Of a stretch of 28,866 nt of DNA, positions 1 to 7,765 are shown piece by piece. The position numbers were made by a program, and so were the translations under genes. How positions within the stretch are numbered: position 1 is the stretch's first letter; each line of letters begins with the position of its first letter. The notes beneath the pieces are model-generated. The model did no database searches. It worked only from the letters and a program-made list of their open reading frames with translations, and was not told where the DNA came from. This DNA is from Acidobacteriota bacterium (lineage in GTDB: Bacteria > Acidobacteriota > Terriglobia > UBA7540): contig JAKAWN010000032.1 of NCBI GenBank assembly GCA_021827245.1, forward strand, positions 1 through 28,866. Reading direction: 5' to 3'.

Positions 1-492
1 CGATCTATGGTCGGTCGGCATGCCGGTGATGATCTCGTCGCCCACCTGCCAGATTGGCCCGTTGTTGTCGGAAAGCAGCGTGGCTTTCATTGAAACTTCT
101 TTTGTGGAGTTGTTTTCCGTAATCTGCCGAATCAGCGTCACTTGTTTTCCCACGTACTTCTGCAAAAGTTTCTGCGGGCTTAGCAGATCGTACCGGTAAT
201 CCTGCTCCAGAACCTCCAACTGCTTCGGAGCCGTCAGCGAGATCACTTGAACTGTGGCCGGCTCGATCTGAGGGGCCACGTCTGCAAAACGGAGATGCAC
301 GTGGCCGGTCGGCAGGCGGAGTCGCCGAACGTCCCTGACCACAGCGATATTTTTGTAGACAGTCAGGCTCAGAGCCTGCTGGTCTGCTTGCGTGGAGGTT
401 GCTTCGGTTTGCGCCAAGGACAGGTTTGCCGCAGCCAGCAAGGCCGCGATGAGCGCCGCCAGAACTTGTATCCGCTGTTGTGAGATTGACAT
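1..492 (-). CDS. DUF4139-type secreted protein, N-terminal part (runs off the window)
   Basis: An open frame of 164 codons runs on the minus strand to the window edge with no stop, so only the N-terminal part is present. The ATG at 492 follows GGGAGG (499-504) at 6-nt spacing, which fixes the start. Residues 1-27 form a signal peptide (charged start, then AALIAALLAAANLSLA). The following segment, with LTVYKNIAVVRDVRRLRLP, LRFADVAPQIEPATVQV and YRYDLLSPQKLLQKYVGKQVTL, is typical of the N-terminal half of DUF4139 (mucoidy-inhibitor-A-like) proteins. The molecular function of that family is not established. The export signal suggests a periplasmic or surface location. It is divergent from the beta-propeller gene at 677, with about 180 bp of shared upstream region. 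Family assignment is by remembered sequence pattern only. Confidence 0.8.
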   Translation of the reverse strand, partial: MSISQQRIQVLAALIAALLAAANLSLAQTEATSTQADQQALSLTVYKNIAVVRDVRRLRLPTGHVHLRFADVAPQIEPATVQVISLTAPKQLEVLEQDYRYDLLSPQKLLQKYVGKQVTLIRQITENNSTKEVSMKATLLSDNNGPIWQVGDEIITGMPTDHRS

Positions 493-676
493 CTTTTGCC
501 TCCCGAGAAGTGAAGTTTCGCTGCCGCGCATAAAGAACCTCCAGGCATGAAATGCCTTCTGGAAAGAAGAGTACACCGCGCAGGCACGTGAAGCGATATG
601 ATTTCGGATGAACGAAAATTGGCGCAATGGGGGATGAGCGCACTTACATCCGAGTTGCCGATTTCGCGGGGGTGCC

Positions 677-1669
677 ATGAAAAATTGGCCGAAGATTCTG
701 TTGACAGCCTGGTTTGCCGTTGCGCCGGGCTTGGCGGCTCAGTCGGGTGCTCCGCTCAAGCTGGTTCAGCGGATTTCGATGCCCGGTGTGTCAGGCCGGA
801 TCGATCATTTCAGCATTGACCTGAAAGGCCACCGCCTGTTTGTTTCGGCTCTCGGCAACAATACTGTGGAAGTGATAAACCTTGCGTCGGGCAAGGTCGT
901 CCACACCATCAGGGGAATGATCGAGCCGCAAGGTGTCCTCTACGTGCCGGAGTCCAACAAGCTGTTCATAGACAATGGCGGAGACGGAACCTGCAGGGTC
1001 CTGGATGGCAGCACCTACAAACTGCTCTCCACTGTCCATTTCTCATCGGATGCCGACGACATTCGTTACGACCATGCGAGTCAACGAGTCTTTATCGGCT
1101 ACGGGCGGGGCGGAATTGGCGTTCTCGATGCCATGACGGGCAAGGAGTTGGGAACAATCAAGCTGCGCGGCCACCCTGAGGCGTTTGAGGTGGAAAACGG
1201 CGGCGCAAGGATTTACGTCAATGTTCCAACGGCAGAGGAAATCGCTGTGGCTGACTGGAACCGGCGGTCAGTCATCGAGCGTTGGCCTATGCAAAGGTAT
1301 CGCGACAACTTTCCCATGGGATTTGACCAGGCGCACCATCGGCTCTTTGTGGCTTGTCGAAGGCCCGCGGTGCTTCTGGTCCTGGACCCGCAATCGGGCA
1401 GGATTCTTGCTCAACTGCCGGTGACAGCCGATGCCGATGATCTCTATCATGACGCTTCGAACCATCGGATCTATCTCTCCGGCGGGCAGGGTGAAATCAC
1501 CGTGGTCAGCCAGACGGACGCGGACCATTACCGCGTGCTGGCCAATATCCCGACTGCGCCCGGCGCCCGCACTTCGCTCTTCGTCCCTCAGTTGAAACGC
1601 TTCTACCTCGCCGTCCCGCGCTTGGGCGCGCATCCAGCAGAGATACGCGTTTACGCCGTTAATCCCTGA
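677..1669 (+). CDS. Secreted YncE-like beta-propeller protein
   Basis: This is a 330-residue protein with a cleavable signal peptide (about residues 1-21, ending LAAQS). The rest is a series of repeats of about 40 residues with the rhythm of YVTN/YncE seven-bladed propellers: RLFVSALGNNTVEVINLASGK, KLFIDNGGDGTCRVLDGST, RVFIGYGRGGIGVLDAMTGK, RLFVACRRPAVLLVLDPQSGR and RIYLSGGQGEITVVSQ. Such propellers bind ligands or act as scaffolds in the periplasm, and no catalytic residues can be assigned. The sequence begins directly with the first blade after the signal peptide and ends with the last, so it seems complete. The gene stands alone: upstream is a divergent DUF4139 gene, downstream a repeat-rich gap. 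The exact role is unknown. Confidence 0.85.
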   Translation: MKNWPKILLTAWFAVAPGLAAQSGAPLKLVQRISMPGVSGRIDHFSIDLKGHRLFVSALGNNTVEVINLASGKVVHTIRGMIEPQGVLYVPESNKLFIDNGGDGTCRVLDGSTYKLLSTVHFSSDADDIRYDHASQRVFIGYGRGGIGVLDAMTGKELGTIKLRGHPEAFEVENGGARIYVNVPTAEEIAVADWNRRSVIERWPMQRYRDNFPMGFDQAHHRLFVACRRPAVLLVLDPQSGRILAQLPVTADADDLYHDASNHRIYLSGGQGEITVVSQTDADHYRVLANIPTAPGARTSLFVPQLKRFYLAVPRLGAHPAEIRVYAVNP

Positions 1670-1733
1670 GCGGACTTTCGCGGTCCGAGCCCCGCAACTC
1701 ATGCTCGGAGTTTCGCCCGCTCCAAAGGCCAGG

Positions 1734-1934
1734 CCCGGAGGGCCGAAAGAGTGTAGCCCCTGGCGCCAGCCAGGGGAAAGCATACCTGCAAAGGACGGCC
1801 CAGCCCCGGAGGGGCGAAAGAATGCTTCCTGGGTTCCGCGAATTCTTTCGCCCTTTCAGGGCTGATGCTGGGAATTATCGCCTGCTTTCCCATGGCTTGC
1901 GCCAGGGGCCAGATTCTTTGCCCCCTCCGGGGGG
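1734..1934. repeat. Cluster of REP-like palindromic repeats (two direct, two inverted copies)
   Basis: A GC-rich core of the form CCCCGGAGGGGCGAAAGAAT occurs at 1804-1823, with a variant at 1734-1752. Inverted copies lie at about 1841-1861 and 1912-1934 (ATTCTTT followed by a C-rich arm). Between the first two copies is a perfect hairpin at 1757-1776, CCCCTGGC-GCCA-GCCAGGGG. No ORF here looks coding. The arrangement resembles REP/BIME elements of bacterial intergenic regions. It lies just downstream of the beta-propeller stop codon and could also act as a transcript end or mRNA stabiliser, although no T-run follows the hairpins. Confidence 0.7.
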
Positions 1935-1951
1935 CTGCTCGCCGAATTTGC

Positions 1952-1980
1952 TTGACTTTCGTGGGCTAGCATGGTAGCCT
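1952..1980 (+). promoter_or_regulatory. Candidate sigma-70 promoter before the tandem-repeat block
   Basis: TTGACT (1952-1957) and TAGCCT (1975-1980) are separated by 17 bp. The -35 box matches consensus at five of six positions, but the -10 box is poor. An ATG follows immediately at 1982. If active, it would transcribe the tandem repeats described next. Confidence 0.3.
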
Positions 1981-2148
1981 TATGGAGCAGCTCGGAGGTG
2001 GCGCAAGGCTGCCGCAGGGTGATGACGGAATGACAATGGGATTACCTGGAATTGAATCCAAAATCCGGTTGGGTCACAGCCATCGAAACGGCCATTTGGG
2101 ACCGCGCAACGAAGAAAAATGGGACAAAAAAATATCTGTTTTTGCAAA

Positions 2149-2303
2149 ACGAACCGGAGAAGTTGTTGAAAACAAAGGATCGGGGTGCAAAAACGAACCG
2201 GAACGAACCTAAAAACGAAGCGGAGAAGTTGTTGAAAACATTAGAGTGCATAAAAAACGAACCGGAACGAACCGAAAAACGAACCGGGCCAAGTTGTTGA
2301 AAA
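2149..2303 (+). repeat. Degenerate 65-66-bp tandem repeat ('NEPEKLLKT' type)
   Basis: Three imperfect units recur. The segment AGTTGTTGAAAA begins at 2161, 2227 and 2292, so the periods are 66 and 65 bp. Between these lie two near-identical copies of AAACGAACCGGAACGAACC. The block is A-rich and unlike its GC-rich surroundings. One frame is open from 2052 to 2300 and would give an 82-residue lysine- and glutamate-rich peptide containing NEPEKLLKT and NEAEKLLKT. The third unit is out of frame by one base, which argues against selection on a protein. I therefore treat it as a repeat rather than a gene. Apart from this and the REP cluster, the gap 1670-2400 holds nothing recognisable. Confidence 0.7.
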
Positions 2304-2400
2304 AAAAGGTGAACCCAAAAACGGATCTATGATTGTACGCCCCCGATCTTCTTCCAAGCAGTGCACCACTCGGCCGTCAACAGAAACCTGGATTGAGGCA

Positions 2401-3087
2401 TCACTCAAATTGGCGGGCGATGGCTCCCAAATCAACTTCTTCGAATCCACGGAAAACCCAATCGGCATGTTCAATGCTGTCCAGAGAACGGCTGTGAGCA
2501 AGTCCCAGGCATCTGAGTCCCGCCGCGCGTGCGGCGTCAATTCCACCCGGCGCATCTTCGATGGCCAGGCACTCGGAGGAAAGGAGCGGGTTGGCCTTGA
2601 ACTCCGGAAGGTCGTTCAGCCCAGCGAGAGCTTTAAAGTAGACTTCGGGATCGGGTTTCGACCGTGTGCAGTCGTCAGCAGTGGCCAGAATCCGGAAATG
2701 GCCCCGAAGTTCCAACTTGGCGAGAAGATGCTCGATTTCGCTTCGGGCGCTGCCGCTGGCGATCGCCAGCGGATAGGCGCCGGCAGCCTGGCGAACAAAA
2801 TCAACGGCGCCGGGCATGGCAGGCAGCCCGTTCGCAATAATCTTCCCGTAGGCTTTGGACTTCCAGTTGACCAGTTCTTCACAGCGCCGATGGTCAATGG
2901 CGCGTCCATGGCTGGAGTAAAGATGTTCCACGATGCTCCGGTCATCGAATGCCAGGTAGTCTCGATAGTATTCTTCCTCGGTGACTTCCCATCCTTCTTT
3001 GGCCGCCATCTCCTGAGTCAGCCGCATGATGATCGGCTCGGAATCGACAATGACGCCGTCGAAGTCGAAGATGAGCGAACGCAGCAA
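2401..3087 (-). CDS. HAD-superfamily hydrolase, beta-phosphoglucomutase/phosphatase-like
   Basis: This 228-residue protein shows all four HAD motifs: DFDGVIVDSEP (nucleophile Asp8 and acid/base Asp10), the Ser in IASGSARSEIEHLL, the Lys in TRSKPDPEVYF and the acidic pair in CLAIEDAPGG. The helical C1 cap lies between motifs I and II (about residues 18-80). This is the layout of subfamily I enzymes such as beta-phosphoglucomutase and phosphoglycolate or sugar-phosphate phosphatases. The substrate cannot be read from sequence. I chose the TTG at 3087 because GGAG (3096-3099) precedes it by 8 nt and it begins one residue before the first beta-strand. An in-frame ATG at 3144 would add 19 uncharacteristic residues. 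The cytosolic enzyme is alone on its strand and probably transcribed from the promoter at 3168-3196. Confidence 0.88.
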   Translation of the reverse strand: MLRSLIFDFDGVIVDSEPIIMRLTQEMAAKEGWEVTEEEYYRDYLAFDDRSIVEHLYSSHGRAIDHRRCEELVNWKSKAYGKIIANGLPAMPGAVDFVRQAAGAYPLAIASGSARSEIEHLLAKLELRGHFRILATADDCTRSKPDPEVYFKALAGLNDLPEFKANPLLSSECLAIEDAPGGIDAARAAGLRCLGLAHSRSLDSIEHADWVFRGFEEVDLGAIARQFE

Positions 3088-3167
3088 AATAGGTGCTCCA
3101 ATGATAGAGTTGGGAGTCCGCCCCGGGTCAGCCCTCCCGAGCATTCTGCAGTACATCAGGGCGGGGT

Positions 3168-3196
3168 ATGATACACTTTTATGGTGTGTGCCGCAA
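3168..3196 (-). promoter_or_regulatory. Candidate sigma-70 promoter for the HAD gene
   Basis: On the minus strand TTGCGG (3196-3191) and TATCAT (3173-3168) are separated by 17 bp. The -10 box matches consensus at five of six positions and the -35 box at three. The transcript would start near 3161, about 75 nt before the chosen TTG start. Confidence 0.35.
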
Positions 3197-3422
3197 GGGC
3201 GCGTGCGGTTTGTATCCAAGTGATTCATCAGTTGGTAGCGCCGGGCTCTGGACCGGCAGAACCCCCGAAATGCCGACTGGCGGCTGGTGCTGCGGCAAGC
3301 TGAATCATGAACTGTTTGCAATCCTCCTAGGTTCAGACCCGCGTGTTAAGAAAATGAGCCGGCAGTGGTTCTCGCGCATCCAAAAATTGAGGTCGGCAAG
3401 CCCAAAAAGGAACTGATATTCG
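3197..3422. other. Intergenic region between divergent HAD and ccdA genes
   Basis: With the promoter region this is about 335 bp without a gene. A string at 3221-3260 resembles the D-arm and anticodon arm of a tRNA, but no acceptor or T arm accompanies it. AAGGA (about 3406-3410) precedes the ccdA start. No terminator or clear plus-strand promoter was found. Confidence 0.5.
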
Positions 3423-4148
3423 ATGACCCATAATCTCAGCATTCCAGTTGCATTTGTGGCCGGCCTTGTATCCTTCCTGTCTCCGTGTGTGTTGCCGCTG
3501 ATCCCCGGTTATATCTCCATGTTGTCCGGGCTGTCGATGGAACAACTGCGGGGCGAGGTCACCGAGGGAGTGACGCCCCTGATCCTTCGCAACTCAGTTG
3601 CCTTTGTCATTGGATTTTCAGCCGTGTTTATTACGCTGGGAGCCTCGGCGACCGCAGTCGGCACGTTCCTGCTTTCCCGCCGGGGAATTTTCGATATCGT
3701 CGCGGGCGTCATTATCATCATTTTTGGCCTGCACCTGACGGGCCTTGTGAAGATTCCATTCCTTTATCGGGAAGCCCGCATGAATACGATCGCGCCGAGG
3801 CGCGGGGTTGCGGGGTCCTTCATTCTCGGCTTTGCGTTTGCTTTTGGATGGACTCCCTGCATCGGGCCGATTCTCACCGGAATTCTTGCTCTTGCTGCTC
3901 TGAAAAACACAGTATTCCAGGGTATGTTTCTGCTGGCAATCTATTCGGCGGGACTTGCCATTCCCTTTCTGCTCACGGCCTTTGGGGTTGGGAAGTTCAT
4001 CAAATTCTACGGTCGTTTCAGGAAGCACATGAAAGCGGTAGAAGTCGCCTCGGGCGTGTTGCTGATCTTTATCGGGATATTAATGGCTTTCAACAAATTT
4101 ACTGTCCTCTCGGGCTATCTTTCTTTTCTCAATCGGTTTAACCTGTAA
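3423..4148 (+). CDS. ccdA: CcdA-type thiol-disulfide transporter (DsbD beta-like)
   Basis: This 241-residue integral membrane protein has about six hydrophobic segments. It carries the two redox cysteines of the CcdA/DsbD-beta family in their usual prolines-rich surroundings: Cys22 in SFLSPCVLPLIPGY and Cys146 in GWTPCIGPIL. CcdA passes electrons from cytoplasmic thioredoxin across the inner membrane to periplasmic thioredoxin-like proteins, for cytochrome c maturation and disulfide reduction. The length is normal for a stand-alone CcdA. It is the first gene of a same-strand group with lgt, a TlpA-like thioredoxin (5189) and a DsbD-alpha-like protein (6099), which fits an electron relay from membrane to periplasm. 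The gene symbol is by family, not by genetic proof. Confidence 0.93.
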   Translation: MTHNLSIPVAFVAGLVSFLSPCVLPLIPGYISMLSGLSMEQLRGEVTEGVTPLILRNSVAFVIGFSAVFITLGASATAVGTFLLSRRGIFDIVAGVIIIIFGLHLTGLVKIPFLYREARMNTIAPRRGVAGSFILGFAFAFGWTPCIGPILTGILALAALKNTVFQGMFLLAIYSAGLAIPFLLTAFGVGKFIKFYGRFRKHMKAVEVASGVLLIFIGILMAFNKFTVLSGYLSFLNRFNL

Positions 4149-4249
4149 GTATATTGAAAACCGGGGCGGTCGGGGTATTTGTAAGGGCTGTGACATGCAG
4201 GGCCAGGTGGTGAAGGCTTCAGGAACAGTTGAGGGTTTAGGATAAGAGT

Positions 4250-5101
4250 TTGCATCCAATCCTTTTCAAAATAGGCTCTTTTCAATTGCCCACTTACGGC
4301 GTGCTTCTGGCCACTGCCCTGATCGCTGCGCTTTACACGGTGGTCAGCCTTGGCCGGCGCGAAGGCCTGGACACGGGGCGTTTGATCGATTTCAGCACCT
4401 GGCTGATCATCACCGCTTTGCTTGGGGCCAAGGTCCTCCTGGTCCTGACCCAATGGAGTTTCTACGGCGCGCACCCAGGGCGGATATTTTCCTTGGCGAC
4501 GCTTGAGGCGGGCGGGGTGTTCTACGGCGGCTTCATTGCTGCAACCATTTTTGCCGTCTGGTATGTTCGGAGCTACAAGCTGCCATTCTGGAAAGTCTTT
4601 GACGTCTACGCTCCGGCTATCGCCCTTGGCCAAAGCATCGGAAGGGTAGGATGTTTTTCCGCGGGCTGTGACTTTGGAGTGCCGAGCCACTCGTTCTGGG
4701 CAATCACCTTCACCAGTAAATTCAGCCACGAGATGACGGGTGTACCCCTGGGAGTTCCGCTCTTTCCGTGGCAGATTGTCGCTTCAATCACAATGCTCAG
4801 CATATTCGGAATCCTGATCTGGCGATACAGGCACAAATCCCGCGACGGCGAGATTTTCCTTCTGTACCTGGTGCTTTACGCTGTGGCGCGGTTCTCGCTC
4901 GAATTCTTGCGCGGCGACCAGATACGTGGGTTTGTGTTGAATGGCCTGCTTTCTACTTCGCAATTCATTGCACTCCTTGTGCTGGCATTTGCCGGCGTTC
5001 TCGCCTACCAGTGGTACGGCCCCGGCCACAAGGAAACGAAAGTGGTTGCCGCAACGGCAACTGCCGCTGCGAGCGCCAAAGCAAATCTTCATTCCGAGTA
5101 G
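4250..5101 (+). CDS. lgt: Phosphatidylglycerol:prolipoprotein diacylglyceryl transferase
   Basis: This 283-residue multi-pass inner-membrane enzyme moves diacylglycerol from phosphatidylglycerol to the lipobox cysteine of pre-prolipoproteins. Visible family features are the start HPILFKIGSFQLPTYGVLLA, the segment EAGGVFYGGFI, the signature-like GQSIGRVGCFSAGCDFG (the Cys-containing version of the GRxGNF motif), and the terminal FSLEFLRGD with its conserved Arg and Glu. The start is TTG at 4250, preceded by AGGA (4239-4242) at about 7 nt. The last 25 residues are an Ala/Thr/Lys-rich tail beyond the usual end. Placement between ccdA and a thioredoxin-like gene is consistent with both steps serving exported proteins. 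Confidence 0.93.
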   Translation: MHPILFKIGSFQLPTYGVLLATALIAALYTVVSLGRREGLDTGRLIDFSTWLIITALLGAKVLLVLTQWSFYGAHPGRIFSLATLEAGGVFYGGFIAATIFAVWYVRSYKLPFWKVFDVYAPAIALGQSIGRVGCFSAGCDFGVPSHSFWAITFTSKFSHEMTGVPLGVPLFPWQIVASITMLSIFGILIWRYRHKSRDGEIFLLYLVLYAVARFSLEFLRGDQIRGFVLNGLLSTSQFIALLVLAFAGVLAYQWYGPGHKETKVVAATATAAASAKANLHSE

Positions 5102-5188
5102 CGATGGGATGGCTATGAAAAATCCGCCTGGCCCAGGAAACCGGCAAGCCTGCACCATACGAGGAGTTTTGAAGGAAGGGAGACGCAT

Positions 5189-6010
5189 GTGAAGAAGAGT
5201 AAAGTTCTTCTGGGAGTTATCCTGGGGATTGTGGTCGTGGTCGGCTTGTTTTTTGTGAACCGGTACTGGATTACCCCTGCCACCACCACCACTGCCAAAT
5301 CCAGCGGCGAGTTTCCAAAAGCCCCCGACTTTTCGCTGGCTTCGCTGTCCGGCCAGAATATCAATTTGGCGGATTACAGGGGCAAAGTAGTGCTCCTCGA
5401 CTTTTGGGCGACGTGGTGTGGGCCCTGCCGCATCGAGATCCCGGGATTCGTGCAACTTCAAAACAAGTACGGGAGCCAGGGATTTGCCATCATCGGCGTT
5501 TCTATGGACGACGGTCCTGCGCCCGTCCGGCAGTTTTACCGGGCTTTTCATATGAACTATCCCGTTGTTATGGGTACCGACAAGCTGGGCGAGCTTTACG
5601 GAGGGATTCTGGGATTGCCCACCAGCTTTCTTATCGGCCGCGACGGCAGAATCTATGCCAAGCACGTTGGTTTGACGGACGTCTCCGTCTTCGAATCCGA
5701 GATCAAAGAATTGCTTGCGGCCCCTCCCGACCGGGAAGTCACGGATTTTAAAACGGTGGGTTACACGGCCTCCCAGGATATTCAGACCAGCACTCCGGCT
5801 GAGGTCAACTCAGTGGTGCCTGGAATTGACGTCTCAAAGCTCACCCCCACCGAACTGAAGGAATTCGAGAATGTTCTTTCCCATGAGCAGTGCAAGTGCG
5901 GCTGCAATTTCACGGTGCTGAAATGCAGGCAAGTCGATCCTTCCTGCCAGATGAGTCTGGACGAGGCAAGAACAGCCTATGCCAACTTTCTGAAAACGCA
6001 CCATGGGTAG
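5189..6010 (+). CDS. Membrane-anchored TlpA/ResA-like thioredoxin with a Cys-rich C-terminal domain
   Basis: This 273-residue protein has an N-terminal membrane anchor (residues 6-27) and then a periplasmic thioredoxin fold of the TlpA/ResA type (about 43-190). The redox motif is WCGPC at 76-80 within DFWATWCGPCRIEIPG, and the cis-proline lies in LGLPTSFLI. After a linker, residues 225-273 form a small domain with five cysteines (235, 237, 239, 246, 253), pattern C-x-C-x-C-x6-C-x6-C. It probably receives electrons from CcdA and reduces apocytochromes or other periplasmic disulfides, acting as the DsbD-gamma equivalent. The start is GTG at 5189 behind an AAGGGAG-like site. An ATG two bases earlier is followed at once by TGA. 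Its end overlaps an ATG at 6003 in the next frame. Confidence 0.9.
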   Translation: MKKSKVLLGVILGIVVVVGLFFVNRYWITPATTTTAKSSGEFPKAPDFSLASLSGQNINLADYRGKVVLLDFWATWCGPCRIEIPGFVQLQNKYGSQGFAIIGVSMDDGPAPVRQFYRAFHMNYPVVMGTDKLGELYGGILGLPTSFLIGRDGRIYAKHVGLTDVSVFESEIKELLAAPPDREVTDFKTVGYTASQDIQTSTPAEVNSVVPGIDVSKLTPTELKEFENVLSHEQCKCGCNFTVLKCRQVDPSCQMSLDEARTAYANFLKTHHG

Positions 6011-6098
6011 TCCGCTTCGCCCGACACGCCAATCCTTGCGCGTTAAGTCAAGCCGGTCGTGGTTTTCGAGACTCGGGGAGTATAAGGTAAATTTCCAA

Positions 6099-6632
6099 AT
6101 GCGTCTTCTTACAGCTTCAGCATTGTTCCTGCTTACTGCCGGCACCGCCTGCGCAGGTGGCCCTCCAGCGGTTGTTTCTGCGCGAACTGTCCTTGCAACC
6201 AATGCGGCCCACGCCGGCAGAACAGACAAACTCGCGGTCGTGGCTCAGATCCAGCCTGGGTACCACATCAACGACCACACGCCTTCTCTCAATTATCTGA
6301 TTCCCACCAAAGTGACGTTTGATGATTCTCCATCTGTAAAGGTGGAGAAGGTGGTCTATCCCCGCGGCACGCCGAAAAAGTTTGTCTTTCTGGATACTCC
6401 CATTTCGGTTTATGAAGGTGAGCTCCTGCTGGGGGCGAAATTGATGGTCAATCACTCTGCGAAGCCAGGCACCTACCCCTTGCACGGGAAATTGACCTAT
6501 CAGGCATGTAATGACCATGCCTGTTTAGCTCCCGCAAGCGTTCCGCTAAGTGTTTCCATCCGCGTGGTGGCATCGTCTGTTCCGCTGAAAGCCGCTAATG
6601 CAGGAATCTTCAGGAAAATCAGCTTCAAGTGA
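6099..6632 (+). CDS. Secreted DsbD alpha-domain-like protein
   Basis: This 177-residue protein has a clear signal peptide (MRLLTASALFLLTAGTACAG). The mature part resembles the N-terminal (alpha) domain of the DsbD reductase: a beta-sandwich with QPGYHINDHTPSLNYLIPTKV and a cysteine pair C-x4-C in LTYQACNDHACLAP. In DsbD this domain takes electrons from the gamma thioredoxin domain and passes them to periplasmic partners such as DsbC. Here it is a separate protein following the TlpA-like gene. I chose ATG 6099 because the signal peptide starts there. The frame is open back to an ATG at 6003 that overlaps the previous stop codon, so translational coupling from that site (a 32-residue longer leader) is possible. 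Confidence 0.82.
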   Translation: MRLLTASALFLLTAGTACAGGPPAVVSARTVLATNAAHAGRTDKLAVVAQIQPGYHINDHTPSLNYLIPTKVTFDDSPSVKVEKVVYPRGTPKKFVFLDTPISVYEGELLLGAKLMVNHSAKPGTYPLHGKLTYQACNDHACLAPASVPLSVSIRVVASSVPLKAANAGIFRKISFK

Positions 6633-6825
6633 CTGGGTGTTCATCACTGTCAACCGTGCGCTCGACGCGCCTTCGGTCGCCCCGGGCCGGAGCGATATCT
6701 CGGTCGGCGGCGTCTTCCGGGACCTTGCCGTTGATAAGGATCCTTCTTTCCCTTGGATTCAAGCTCCATCCGTGACAAAATCCAACGGGTCTTAAATTGC
6801 CACGAGCCTGAAGCGCGGAGCGGAT

Positions 6826-7683
6826 ATGAGGAAGTTCGAAGGTTCGCTAGTGGGAGAATGCCTGGCAGAATTCGTGGGTACCTTTGTCTTAATTTTTGTC
6901 GGCGATGGCGCCGTCGCCGTTGCCGTGTTTACCAACGCCTATAATTTGACGGGCGTGGCCCTGATGTGGGGTTTCGGCGTCCTGCTGGCCATTTATATTG
7001 CCGGCGGAGTTTCCGGCGCGCATCTTAATCCCGCCGTGACGGCGTGTTTTGCGGTTTTCCGCAAGTTTCCCGCGGGCAAGATTGTGCCATACGTGTTCTC
7101 TCAGGTTGCTGGCGCGTTCACCGCTGCGCTTGCCCTTTTCTTCTGCTGGCACGGATTCTGGACGCCCACGGCAAGGAAGCTGGGTGTGACCATAGGGCAG
7201 CCAGGCAGCCAAAAGCTGATGATGGTGTTCAGTTGCTTTTATCCCAACCCAGGCATTGTTGGCGTCACGCCACAGGATTTTGCAAAGGTGACGGGAAGCG
7301 TCGCTTTCCTTGTTGAAGCAGTCTTGACGATGTTTCTACTGCTGTCAATTCTTGCTCTGATCGATTCTCACAATCCGCTGGCCCCGGGCGGCAATATGGC
7401 CGCTCTCTTTGTAGGTCTCACCGTGGCAGCGATCGTCGGAATCGGCGCGCCATTGACGATGGACGCTGTGAACCCTGCCAGAGACTTCGGACCCAGGCTG
7501 TTCGGTTATCTCGTAGGTTACGGATCGATTGCCTTTCCGGGGCCCAGAGGAAATGAGTGGTGGATTTACATTCTGGCTCCAATTGTCGGAGGAATTGCAG
7601 GCGGGTTTGTTTATGACTGTCTTGTGCGTCCTTTTCTGGTGAGGGTTCCCGAGCAGGTTCCTGCCAGGAGCCATTTGGAGTAA
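6826..7683 (+). CDS. Aquaglyceroporin of the MIP family (GlpF-like)
   Basis: This 285-residue channel protein has six membrane spans and two half-helix NPA motifs, GAHLNPAVT and MDAVNPARDFGPR. The Asp after the Arg of the second motif is characteristic of glycerol-conducting members (GlpF type) rather than strict water channels. It would therefore pass glycerol, other small polyols and water through the inner membrane. The N-terminal span (GECLAEFVGTFVLIFVGDGAVA) and C-terminal span (IVGGIAGGFVYD) are both present, so the gene is full length. No glycerol kinase or dehydrogenase is adjacent. The neighbours are the redox cassette upstream (193-bp gap with nothing recognisable) and stress proteins downstream. 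Confidence 0.92.
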   Translation: MRKFEGSLVGECLAEFVGTFVLIFVGDGAVAVAVFTNAYNLTGVALMWGFGVLLAIYIAGGVSGAHLNPAVTACFAVFRKFPAGKIVPYVFSQVAGAFTAALALFFCWHGFWTPTARKLGVTIGQPGSQKLMMVFSCFYPNPGIVGVTPQDFAKVTGSVAFLVEAVLTMFLLLSILALIDSHNPLAPGGNMAALFVGLTVAAIVGIGAPLTMDAVNPARDFGPRLFGYLVGYGSIAFPGPRGNEWWIYILAPIVGGIAGGFVYDCLVRPFLVRVPEQVPARSHLE

Positions 7684-7765
7684 TCTCTGAAACCGATTAG
7701 TTCTTGGGCTTCCATGCGGATGCCCTGACTGTTTGTGCCGATGCGAGGCACGGGTGACTTCAGCT

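Noticed and set aside
5..643. 212-codon minus-strand frame
   Set aside because: The DUF4139 protein, with signal peptide and ribosome site, reads in a different minus-strand frame over the same region.
2149..2303. CRISPR-like array
   Set aside because: The units are contiguous and diverged, the period is not repeat-plus-unique-spacer, and no cas gene is present.
2329..3171. 280-codon plus-strand open frame
   Set aside because: It is antisense to the HAD gene, whose catalytic motifs are all in place on the minus strand. The plus-strand product has no domain pattern.
3221..3260. tRNA-like string (AGTTGGTAGCGC followed by a CTCTGGA loop)
   Set aside because: The D-stem does not pair, the anticodon stem leaves an 8-nt loop, and there is no T arm or acceptor stem in the flanks.
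4784..5665. 293-codon minus-strand open frame across lgt and the thioredoxin gene
   Set aside because: It crosses two well-supported genes and its product has no recognisable fold.
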